Shown in pieces: positions 27,520 to 34,721 of a stretch of DNA of 64,000 bases. Source of the stretch: Gemmatimonadota bacterium (GTDB taxonomy: Bacteria > Latescibacterota > UBA2968 > GCA-2709665); contig JAPPNU010000028.1 in NCBI GenBank assembly GCA_028873695.1, positions 186,001 to 250,000 on the forward strand. Reading direction: 5' to 3'. The position numbers and the translations under genes were made by a program. Within the stretch, counting starts at the first letter, position 1, and every line of letters starts with the position of its first letter. The notes beneath the pieces are model-generated. The model had not been told where the DNA came from and made no database searches. It worked only from the letters and a program-made list of their open reading frames with translations.

Positions 27520-28433
27520 CGCGCATTGTGATTGGCAGCCGCGGCAGCCCCCTCGCGCTCTGGCAGGCGGAATGGGCCAGAAAGACGCTGCTTGATGCGA
27601 ATCCCGGCCTCGATGTTCACATAGAGGTCATCAGAACCAGAGGGGATCGTGAGTTGGGCGAGCCGGTCGCCCGGTTAGGTGGCAAGCTTGTCTTCACCAG
27701 GGAAATCGAAGAGGCGCTCCTCGATGGAAGAATCGATCTGGCGGTACACTCCCTGAAGGACATGCCGACCCGGCTGCCCGGGGGTTTGCGCCTCGCGGCC
27801 ACCAGCCGCCGCCTGGACGTCCGGGACGCGCTCGTCAGTGGTACCGGGCATAAGCTCGAAAACCTGCCCGATGGCGCGGTGGTGGGTACGGGCAGCCTGA
27901 GGCGCAGGGCGCAGTTGCTGCACGTCAGACCGGACCTGACGGTCGCGGGGATTCGCGGAAACGTGGATACCCGGCTGCGAAAGCTGGATGCGGGTGAAAT
28001 CGAGGCGGTGGTCCTGGCGGCGGCGGGTCTGCGCCGGCTCGGATTAGCCGGTCGCGTGAGCGAGTTCCTCCCCGCGGAACGGTTCCTTCCGGCGCCCGGA
28101 CAGGGTGCGCTGGGTATCGAGATCAGACAGGAAGACGACCGCGTCTCGCGGGCGGTGCGCTGTCTGCATGATCGCTCCACTCATTCGGCTGTGAGTGCCG
28201 AGCGAGCGATGCTGGATGAACTCTCGGGGGGATGTCAGATGCCGGTTGGCGCGTGGGCGCGGCTGGACGGGGGCTGTCTCATTGCAGACGGGATGGTGGC
28301 CGTCCCCGACGGCGGCAAGGTTGTCCGCGCACGGACCACGGGAGACCCGAACGAATCCCTCGACGTCGGCAGGAGGCTCTCCGGGTTACTGATCGAGCGC
28401 GGCGCGAAGGACATCCTCGGCAACGCGCATTAA
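27513..28433 (+). CDS. hemC: Hydroxymethylbilane synthase
   Basis: 306-residue porphobilinogen deaminase that polymerises four porphobilinogens on a dipyrromethane cofactor. It has IGSRGSPLALWQAEW, the substrate-binding DLAVHSLKDMPTRLP, GTGSLRRRAQLLHVRPD, APGQGALGIEIR and the cofactor-attaching cysteine in SGGCQMPVGAW near residue 241. The ATG overlaps the end of hemA. It supplies hydroxymethylbilane to the fused uroporphyrinogen enzyme 51 bp downstream. Confidence 0.96.
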   Translation: MLTRIVIGSRGSPLALWQAEWARKTLLDANPGLDVHIEVIRTRGDRELGEPVARLGGKLVFTREIEEALLDGRIDLAVHSLKDMPTRLPGGLRLAATSRRLDVRDALVSGTGHKLENLPDGAVVGTGSLRRRAQLLHVRPDLTVAGIRGNVDTRLRKLDAGEIEAVVLAAAGLRRLGLAGRVSEFLPAERFLPAPGQGALGIEIRQEDDRVSRAVRCLHDRSTHSAVSAERAMLDELSGGCQMPVGAWARLDGGCLIADGMVAVPDGGKVVRARTTGDPNESLDVGRRLSGLLIERGAKDILGNAH

Positions 28434-28484
28434 GCCGCGGGGCAACGTGTCACGGGAGGTCAGCCGGATCCGTGGCGGTTTGGG

Positions 28485-30017
28485 ATGATCATGGCGAAAG
28501 GCGCGGTTTTTCTTGTTGGTGCGGGGCCGGGAGATCCCGAACTGATCACAATAAAGGCCCTTCGCCGTATCCGGAAAGCTGACGTGATTCTTTACGACAG
28601 CCTGGCGAATCCGGCATTGCTGGACGAAGCGCCGCCGCATTGTGAGCGGATTGACGTGGGCAAACGTCCCCGGGCCCAGGCTCGGCAACAGGAACGAATC
28701 AACCGCATGATGGTTGAACGTGCGCGGAAGGGGCTCAGGGTGGTACGCCTCAAGGGCGGGGATCCGTGCCTATTCGGGCGCGGCGGGGAGGAGATGGCAA
28801 CGCTGAAAGCGGCGGGAATCGCATTTGAAGTGATTCCGGGAATCACGAGCGCAATCGCCGCGCCGGCATACGCGGGTATACCGGTTACCCGGCGGGGAAT
28901 CGCGCCGCATGTGACGATTCTGACGGGTCACCGGGAGTCTTTGGACGCGCTTCCCGAGGTCGACTGGCACGCGCTGGGACAGCTGGGCGGCACCCTTGTC
29001 GTGCTGATGGGCGTTAAGAATCGCGGTGAGGTCGCCCGGAGATTGATCCAGGCCGGTCGTCCGGCCGATACGCCTGCGGCTGTTGTTCAGGACGGTACTC
29101 TCCCGAATCAGACGACCGTCCGGTGTACGCTCGGCACCCTGGCCGAAGTGGAAGCACGCAGCCCCGCCGCGATTGTCGTGGGTGAGGTGGCCGCGTCGGA
29201 GTTTCCGTGGTTCGATCGGCTTCCGCTATTCGGAAGACGCGTCATGATTACGCGAAGCCGGAATCAGGTCGGAGACCTGCGTGGCAAGTTGATGGGACTC
29301 GGGGCCGAGGTTCTGGTGGCCCCCGCCATCGAGATAGCGGATCCGTCCGATTGGCTGCCTGTGGATGCCGCAATTGGGGCGTTGGAACGGTTTGACTGGA
29401 TTGTATTCGCCAGCGGAAACGCCATCGAGCGCTTCTTCGGGCGGGTACGGTCGTTGCATGGCAACCTCAACGGATTGGCGGATATCAGGGTGGCCGTGGT
29501 CGGCCGGAAGTCCGCGGAGAGGGTCCGGAGTTACGGCCTTGACGTGGCTCTGTGCCCGTACCGGCACACGGCCGCCGACCTTGCGGCGCAATTCGCCGAA
29601 GTAAACGTGACCGGGCGGGCCGTGCTGATTCCCCGGGGGGAAAAGGGGCGAAGGACGTTACCCGATGCTTTGCGCGTGCTGGGCGCGCGCGTGCGGGAGG
29701 TTATTGTCTACCGAACTGTGAAACCTCCAGGCATGTCTGGTCAGGTCGTGGGGCGCCTTCAGCGGAAGGAGGTCGACATGGTTGTTTTTTCAAGTCCCTC
29801 TGCCGCATCAAATTGCGTGGATTTATTCAAGCAATTTGGAATGCCTGAAATCACGCAGACGCTCCCCGCCGCCTGTATTGGACCCACAACGGCGGAGGCG
29901 GCTCGGAATCTGGGCTTTTCCGTAGTCGCGCAAGCCGCGGACCGGGAAGTCGGCATCGCCGGACTCGTCGACTCGATCCAGGATTTTTTCAGCGACCTGC
30001 AGCGGGGCATTGAGTAG
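28485..30017 (+). CDS. Fused uroporphyrinogen-III C-methyltransferase/uroporphyrinogen-III synthase
   Basis: 510-residue bifunctional protein. Residues 1-245 are the SUMT (CobA/SirA) methyltransferase, with VFLVGAGPGDPELITIKA, LRVVRLKGGDPCLFGRGGEE and the SAM-site VIPGITSAIAAPAYAGIP. Residues about 250-505 are HemD, the uroporphyrinogen-III synthase, a weakly conserved two-lobed fold with FASGNAIERFF and VFSSPSAASNCVDLF. The fusion couples ring closure to the branch toward sirohaem and corrinoids and fits the SirC gene upstream. Such CobA-HemD fusions are known in Firmicutes and several other phyla. A second in-frame ATG two codons in is an equal start choice. Confidence 0.93.
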   Translation: MIMAKGAVFLVGAGPGDPELITIKALRRIRKADVILYDSLANPALLDEAPPHCERIDVGKRPRAQARQQERINRMMVERARKGLRVVRLKGGDPCLFGRGGEEMATLKAAGIAFEVIPGITSAIAAPAYAGIPVTRRGIAPHVTILTGHRESLDALPEVDWHALGQLGGTLVVLMGVKNRGEVARRLIQAGRPADTPAAVVQDGTLPNQTTVRCTLGTLAEVEARSPAAIVVGEVAASEFPWFDRLPLFGRRVMITRSRNQVGDLRGKLMGLGAEVLVAPAIEIADPSDWLPVDAAIGALERFDWIVFASGNAIERFFGRVRSLHGNLNGLADIRVAVVGRKSAERVRSYGLDVALCPYRHTAADLAAQFAEVNVTGRAVLIPRGEKGRRTLPDALRVLGARVREVIVYRTVKPPGMSGQVVGRLQRKEVDMVVFSSPSAASNCVDLFKQFGMPEITQTLPAACIGPTTAEAARNLGFSVVAQAADREVGIAGLVDSIQDFFSDLQRGIE

Positions 30018-30195
30018 ACCGCCGACCTGCGTCGTCGTGGCCTGAACGGGTCTTTCCAGCGCGGGTCCGCCGGGAAGAACCGCGGGCTTCATCGATTCCC
30101 TGACCGATCCGGGGTGCTGGCGTTCATCTGTTTCGCGGAACCGGTTACCATTTCAGGTCGTCGGATTTTTTGCGCGGCATCGCCGTATTTGACTG

Positions 30196-30224
30196 TTGAC
30201 ACGAGGTAGTGTACCCCGTAAATT
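30196..30224 (+). promoter_or_regulatory. Candidate sigma-70 promoter of the cohesin-protein gene
   Basis: Perfect -35 TTGACA, a 17-bp spacer and -10 TAAATT, giving a leader of about 48 bases before the ATG at 30279. This fits a separately transcribed gene after the tetrapyrrole operon. Confidence 0.6.
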
Positions 30225-30278
30225 TAACGAGGAAGGGTTCACAGCGAGGTTTTTCTGAACTCCGATAAGGAGGCGGTT

Positions 30279-31079
30279 ATGCGTATGATTCTCGTTTTTC
30301 TGGCACTTGCTCTGGCGGGCTCCTCGTCTGCAGGTGAAATGACCGATGGATTGACCATTGACGGCGGTCAGAACTCGTTTGCTCGTCTCACGCTTGAGCG
30401 GGCGGACGCACCGGACGCAGAACCCGGTGTCCTGAAGCTGCATGTTTCACTTGTTCAGGCCAAAAACCTGAAGGGGTACGGATTCTCGCTGATCTACGAC
30501 GCGGGAAAGTATGAATTCATCGAAGCCAGGGAACTCGACGGCAATCTGCTTTCGTCCCGGTCTGAACGGAATACGCTCTTCCTGTCCTCCAGCAGGACGC
30601 CCGGAAAACTGGATATCGGCGCAATGAAGGTCGACGGCGAGGGCGCCAGCGGCGACGGTGGTCTCGTCGAGCTCGTCTTCAAGACGACCGACACCCCGCT
30701 GCCAACGGATTTCCAGGTCGCTGAAGGCGTATTGGTCGGGCTCGATGGAAACATCGATATGCTCACCCGGATAGAAATAGGGAACCTGAAACCGTTGCCC
30801 GACCGAACGGCCCTGAGCCAGAATATGCCGAATCCTTTCAACCCATCCACAACAATCGAGTATCAGATCGCGGAGGCCGGACAGGTCAGGTTGGCCATAT
30901 ATAATCTACTCGGGCAGGAGGTGCGCATTCTGGTGGACGCGCGCAACGAGGCCGGCCACTATACGGCAACCTGGGACGGCAAGGACCAGTTGGGAAGACA
31001 GGTCGCCAGCGGGATCTATCTGTATCGGCTGCAGGCCGCCGATTTCTCGGCGTCCAGGCGGATGATGCTTTTGAAATAA
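30279..31079 (+). CDS. Secreted cohesin-domain protein with FlgD/type IX-like C-terminal segment
   Basis: 266-residue exported protein. The signal peptide is residues 1 to about 20 (MILVFLALALAGSSSAG). Residues about 45-165 resemble a cohesin-type beta-sandwich, with LKGYGFSLIYDAGKYEF. A linker with NMPNPFNPSTTIEYQIAEA leads into the roughly 85-residue C-terminal FlgD-Ig/type IX sorting-like domain (VRLAIYNLLGQEVRIL, GHYTATWDGKDQLGRQ, ASGIYLYRLQA). That domain marks cell-surface or secreted proteins in FCB-type bacteria. AAGGAGG lies 5 bp before the ATG. No dockerin partner or type IX secretion gene is in the window, so the cohesin may serve as a plain adhesive or structural module. Confidence 0.85.
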   Translation: MRMILVFLALALAGSSSAGEMTDGLTIDGGQNSFARLTLERADAPDAEPGVLKLHVSLVQAKNLKGYGFSLIYDAGKYEFIEARELDGNLLSSRSERNTLFLSSSRTPGKLDIGAMKVDGEGASGDGGLVELVFKTTDTPLPTDFQVAEGVLVGLDGNIDMLTRIEIGNLKPLPDRTALSQNMPNPFNPSTTIEYQIAEAGQVRLAIYNLLGQEVRILVDARNEAGHYTATWDGKDQLGRQVASGIYLYRLQAADFSASRRMMLLK

Positions 31080-31104
31080 CGTCATTGGCGTGGCGCTGCA
31101 ACGC

Positions 31105-31277
31105 AAGAAGCCGGTTTAGAATTCCTGGTAAGCTCCCGGGCGAACGCGAGCGAAAACGCGGCGGTCTAGGCGGGAGAATCCGGCCACATCCAGGTATACG
31201 GATGGGATTGACCAGCGCCGACCGGCGCTTTCGCAGCCGGCCAAGACCGCTGGGGATTCTGAAGCAGATTCTAGAGG
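31105..31277 (+). repeat. MITE-like repeat, full but divergent copy C
   Basis: About 173 bp, same orientation as copy B and clearly diverged. The left end is AGAAGCCGGTTTAGAATTCC and the right end GACCGCTGGGGATTC then CAGATTCTAGAGG. The interior block GACCAGCGCCGACCGGCGCT is conserved. It lies between the cohesin gene and the thioredoxin-fold gene. The rest of the gene-free stretch 31080-31472 shows nothing recognised. Confidence 0.8.
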
Positions 31278-31472
31278 TCGTCTCTGTGCCGGAGGCGGCC
31301 TTTCCTGTTCCGGGGCATGGGTGTCGATTCCGGATCGGGAAGGCTGCGAATACACGACGATTCTCCCGGGGCGCGCCCTGGGGGACTCGGCGCCTGTCTT
31401 GCGGTACGTCCCCTTTTGCTCCATGTGTCACCTGACTTCGGCATCCTGGCTGAACAAGGAGTAGCGGTCATC

Positions 31473-33104
31473 ATGAATCCTTCCGCGGTGCGGGTGATAT
31501 GCGGTATTGTGTTGGTGAACCTGTTGCCGTGGCTTCACGGTCACGCCGCGGAGGATTCAGGCGGCGAGGCGGGCAGGGCTCGCGCGGGTGATGCCGGAAG
31601 TCCCGTAAAGGTCGAATTGTTCGTGATGGCCCACTGTCCTTACGGGATGCGGGCGGAAGCCGCGCTCGCGCCAACCGTCAGGGCATTTGGCGACGGCATC
31701 GATTTCCGTCTGCATTTCATCGCTCAGGAGGCCGGAAAGGAACCCGTGTCCGCCGGGCCGCTCAGACCGCTCAGGCCGCTCCGAAGCCACGGTGAATCCT
31801 GCGAATCCGGCGCCGTATCCGGCACCGGTCGATTCCTGAGTCTGCATGGCGACGCGGAAGTGGAGGAGGGCATCCGGCAGGTCGTGATGATGCATTTGTA
31901 TCCGGACCGATTCTATGACTATATTCTGGACAGAAATGAAAACATGGCGTCTCCCGATTGGCAGACCAGCGCCGGACGGGCGGGAATCGATGCGGAACGG
32001 GTGGCGGAATTTACCTCCGGCGCAAAGGGCGAGACGCTCTTCAGCGAAAACATCCGAAGGTCGAATCAACTGGGCGTCAGGGCGTCTCCGACGCTTTACG
32101 TGAACGGCGTGGAAGTTAAGGGCGGAATCGAGACCCATGGTCTGGCCCGCCGCATCTGCGGGCTGGACAGTCTGGCGGGGCCCTGCGCTTCCGTTCCGGT
32201 TTGCGGAGCGGACCGCGATTGTGTCTCGGCGGGACGGGTGGGTGTCTGCGTTGACCCCGGGAAACCCGCTGCGTCGTGCAGATTCAGCGATCCGGTTGTC
32301 TTCAGGATGACAGTCTTGAACGATACGCAATGCGACCTTTGCGACCCGGCTCTGTTTGTCCGGTCAACGCGAGAACTGTTTCCGGGTGTGGACGTACAGA
32401 CGCTCAACGTACATTCCCGGCAGGGGAGGAAGTTGGCGGACCGGTTTCGGGTCGACCGTGTGCCGGCGTTCATCCTCGACGACGATTTTGCAAAGACTGC
32501 CCGTTTTCAACGATTCGCGAAGGCCGTCTATCCGATTCGCGGAAGTTTCATGCCAAGGCCTGTACTCGTGCCGGTTTCCCGGCTTATGGGCAGGAAGGCC
32601 GACCCGGGCCGAATGGACTTCTTCTTTGCGGGAACATCGCCGGCGACGGTACGAATCGTTGGCGATCTGGCGTCCTGGCTGGACGCCGTCGATGCCCGGG
32701 AACGCCTGCGCCTCCATCCGATGGGGCAGGATGAAAACGCGTTTTCCGGCTTGTGTGTCCGGCAGATCCATCCCGATCGGTACCGGGCCTTTGCAATGTG
32801 CGTGTTCCGGGGCGCCTCGAAACGCGGGATCAGCGAAGCTTACGCCGCCTGTATGAAACAGCAGGCGATCGATGTCGAACGCATCAGGCGCTGCGCCGCC
32901 GCCGATGGTGCCGCTCTGGCCGCGCGGTCCCGTGTTTCGGCGCGTAGAGCGGGAATCGACCCGTCGATGAATCCTTCGTTATTGCTCGACGGCAGGTTCG
33001 TCGTCACGAGCCGGATGCTTCCCCAGGCCCGCGACCTGTTCTACAGGCTGAACCCGGAACTCCAGGATCGGGACAGGACGTATATGGAGCAAAAGAAAAA
33101 GTGA
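31473..33104 (+). CDS. Exported multi-domain thioredoxin-fold protein
   Basis: 543-residue protein with an N-terminal signal (residues 1 to about 26, IVLVNLLPWLHGHAA). Domain 1 (about 45-225) is a DsbA-like thioredoxin fold with a single active-site cysteine, VELFVMAHCPYGMRAE (C55), a helical insertion and a cis-Pro segment RASPTLYVNG. A Cys-rich linker of about 45 residues follows (six cysteines within GPCASVPVCGADRDC and its flanks). Domain 2 has a true CDLC (C287/C290), and domain 3 (about 375-530) resembles domain 1 but has no CxxC. It probably acts in envelope disulfide or thiol chemistry. A 9-bp repeat in three copies makes a PLRPLRPLR insert in domain 1. AAGGAG precedes the chosen ATG. 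Confidence 0.75.
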   Translation: MNPSAVRVICGIVLVNLLPWLHGHAAEDSGGEAGRARAGDAGSPVKVELFVMAHCPYGMRAEAALAPTVRAFGDGIDFRLHFIAQEAGKEPVSAGPLRPLRPLRSHGESCESGAVSGTGRFLSLHGDAEVEEGIRQVVMMHLYPDRFYDYILDRNENMASPDWQTSAGRAGIDAERVAEFTSGAKGETLFSENIRRSNQLGVRASPTLYVNGVEVKGGIETHGLARRICGLDSLAGPCASVPVCGADRDCVSAGRVGVCVDPGKPAASCRFSDPVVFRMTVLNDTQCDLCDPALFVRSTRELFPGVDVQTLNVHSRQGRKLADRFRVDRVPAFILDDDFAKTARFQRFAKAVYPIRGSFMPRPVLVPVSRLMGRKADPGRMDFFFAGTSPATVRIVGDLASWLDAVDARERLRLHPMGQDENAFSGLCVRQIHPDRYRAFAMCVFRGASKRGISEAYAACMKQQAIDVERIRRCAAADGAALAARSRVSARRAGIDPSMNPSLLLDGRFVVTSRMLPQARDLFYRLNPELQDRDRTYMEQKKK

Positions 33105-33125
33105 TTCCCCTGGAGGCCGCAGACC

Positions 33126-33869
33126 ATGCATCGCTTGCGCGGCGCCGCATTTCCGGCGCTCTGCCTGGCGCTTTGCGCCGGATGTAGTGCGGATTCAACG
33201 GACGTACGGAAGGTGTCGGCAGATGAGGAGGCGCGGTTTCTCATTATGCGCAAGAGGATGGTAAAGATACAGATCGAACGTCGTGGGATCAGGGAGCGGC
33301 GCGTGTTGAATGCGTTGCTCGGCGTACCGCGGCACCTGTTTGTGCCCGAACACCTCAAGGAACGCGCATACGACGACGGCGCGCTGCCTATTGGAGAAGA
33401 CCAGACGATATCCCAGCCGTATATCGTGGCGAAAATGACTGAATTGCTGAACCTGAAGGGTGACGAGATCGTGCTCGAGGTGGGAACCGGGTCGGGTTAT
33501 CAGGCGGCCGTGCTGGCCAAGCTGGTGCGCGAGGTGTATACTATTGAAATCGTGCCATCGCTTGCCCGGCAGGCCGAAGAGCGACTCAGGAACATGGGAT
33601 ACGACAATGTCAGGGTACGCCTCGGCGACGGGTACCGCGGCTGGGAGGAACATGCGCCCTTCGACGCGGTAATCGTGACAGCGGCGCCCGACCATGTTCC
33701 GCCGAAGCTCGTCGAACAGCTTCGGGAGGGAGGGCGTATGGTCATACCCGTCGGCACCGATAATCAACACCTGACGCTGCTTGTCAGGGAGCGGGATGGC
33801 GTGAAGGAAGAACGGGTCATACCCGTCCGGTTTGTTCCCATGACGGGAGAAGCGCAGACAAGCGAGTAA
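33126..33869 (+). CDS. pcm: Protein-L-isoaspartate O-methyltransferase with lipoprotein signal
   Basis: 247-residue SAM-dependent repair methyltransferase for isoaspartyl residues. The catalytic core from about residue 40 is typical: RHLFVPEHLKERAYDDGALP, GEDQTISQPYIVAKM, and the SAM motif I VLEVGTGSGYQAAVLAKL. It is preceded by about 40 extra residues that form a signal peptide with lipobox LCAGC (Cys20). The first ATG has GGAGG 8 bp upstream; the internal ATG at 33246 that would give a cytosolic protein has its purine tract 17 bp away. So export as a lipoprotein is the better reading, which is odd for an enzyme needing SAM. The exported thioredoxin-fold gene lies 21 bp upstream. Confidence 0.9.
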   Translation: MHRLRGAAFPALCLALCAGCSADSTDVRKVSADEEARFLIMRKRMVKIQIERRGIRERRVLNALLGVPRHLFVPEHLKERAYDDGALPIGEDQTISQPYIVAKMTELLNLKGDEIVLEVGTGSGYQAAVLAKLVREVYTIEIVPSLARQAEERLRNMGYDNVRVRLGDGYRGWEEHAPFDAVIVTAAPDHVPPKLVEQLREGGRMVIPVGTDNQHLTLLVRERDGVKEERVIPVRFVPMTGEAQTSE

Positions 33870-34002
33870 GATGCTGTCTTAAAATTGCCGGTGTGTCTCC
33901 GAGCGCGAGCGAAATAGTGGCGGTCAAGGCGGGAAAATCCGCCCCTATTTGTCCATACGGGTGGATTTGACCAACGCCGACCGGCGCTTTTGCAGCCGGC
34001 CA
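33868..34002 (+). repeat. MITE-like repeat, truncated copy D
   Basis: About 135 bp, same orientation as copy B. It starts on the last bases of the pcm stop codon (GATGCTGTCTTAAAATTGCC), keeps the GACCAACGCCGACCGGCGCT block and stops after GCAGCCGGCCA. The right terminal inverted repeat is missing; a short unrelated hairpin (AGCCCGAATGGGCTT) follows. Confidence 0.82.
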
Positions 34003-34047
34003 TAGCCCGAATGGGCTTTGTCAACGGGCTGCCAGGGAGGATATTTC

Positions 34048-34224
34048 TTGATCACAATCTGGGGTATCGGAATTTCGCTGGTGTTCCTGCTGTGTTACCT
34101 TGGCCAGTCCGTTTCTTCCGGTATGGAAGGGCGGCGGGCGAAACTGCTCCAATGGGGGTGCTGGCTTGTGGCAAGCTCCACGATGCTATTCTGTTATCTG
34201 CTCACCCGCTCATTTTCGCAATGA
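34048..34224 (+). CDS. 58-residue membrane protein coupled to DUF402
   Basis: Small protein with two hydrophobic helices (about residues 3-20 and 37-54) separated by a short polar loop, SSGMEGRRAKLLQ. The TTG at 34048 is chosen because GGGAGG lies 7 bp upstream; the open frame continues ten codons further up without an RBS. Its TGA overlaps the ATG of the DUF402 gene (ATGA), a clear sign of translational coupling. No family is recognised. It may anchor or partner the DUF402 protein, but that is inference from coupling only. Confidence 0.65.
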   Translation: MITIWGIGISLVFLLCYLGQSVSSGMEGRRAKLLQWGCWLVASSTMLFCYLLTRSFSQ

Positions 34225-34721
34225 CATATCGGGAGATTAAGCGGCACCTGGACAAACCGGATGCCGTTTTTGATTGCGATCCCGTCGTGCGCGCCCGTGA
34301 TTACGTGGTCCTTAAATATTTGAACGCACGGTCCGGACGGGTGGGGCGACTGGAAATTCCCGCCGGATCCGTAACGTACGGATACTACAGGCACGGGGCG
34401 GGGTATGTATTGTGGAAGATGTGCGATCCTGAAGGCAGGTTACTCGGACATCTTTTTCATATATGCAGGAATCTGAAGGTTGGCGATCACCACGTGGACT
34501 ATGTGGACCTTATGTTGGACCTCTGGTTCGACCCGTCCGGCCGGCTTACGGTTCTCGATCGGGATGAACTGGAGACCTTCAGGCAGCGCGAAGGTCTGAG
34601 CAGGCGGGATATGGAATGGATCGCAAGGCAGGAGCGTACGATAGCCTGCCGCTTCGCCGGGATTCTTGAAGACTTCGACGGCATTCTTGCCCGGGCGCAC
34701 GCCGGCTCAATCCCCGGGTGA
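34221..34721 (+). CDS. DUF402 domain protein
   Basis: 166-residue protein of the DUF402/FomD-YgaC type, a beta-barrel fold that in FomD and related proteins binds metal and hydrolyses nucleoside diphosphates or cytidylyl intermediates. The conserved acidic core is VDYVDLMLDLWFDPSGRLTV followed by DRDELE, which supplies the clustered Asp/Glu metal ligands. The start is the ATGA overlap with the 58-residue membrane protein, so the frame upstream of it is not coding. The last 15 bases overlap the convergent galU gene. The biological substrate is unknown. Confidence 0.8.
   Translation: MTYREIKRHLDKPDAVFDCDPVVRARDYVVLKYLNARSGRVGRLEIPAGSVTYGYYRHGAGYVLWKMCDPEGRLLGHLFHICRNLKVGDHHVDYVDLMLDLWFDPSGRLTVLDRDELETFRQREGLSRRDMEWIARQERTIACRFAGILEDFDGILARAHAGSIPG

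Noticed and set aside
33246..33869. Cytosolic start for the isoaspartyl methyltransferase at the internal ATG
   Set aside because: Its purine tract is about 17 bp away, while the upstream ATG has GGAGG at 8 bp and yields a well-formed lipoprotein signal.
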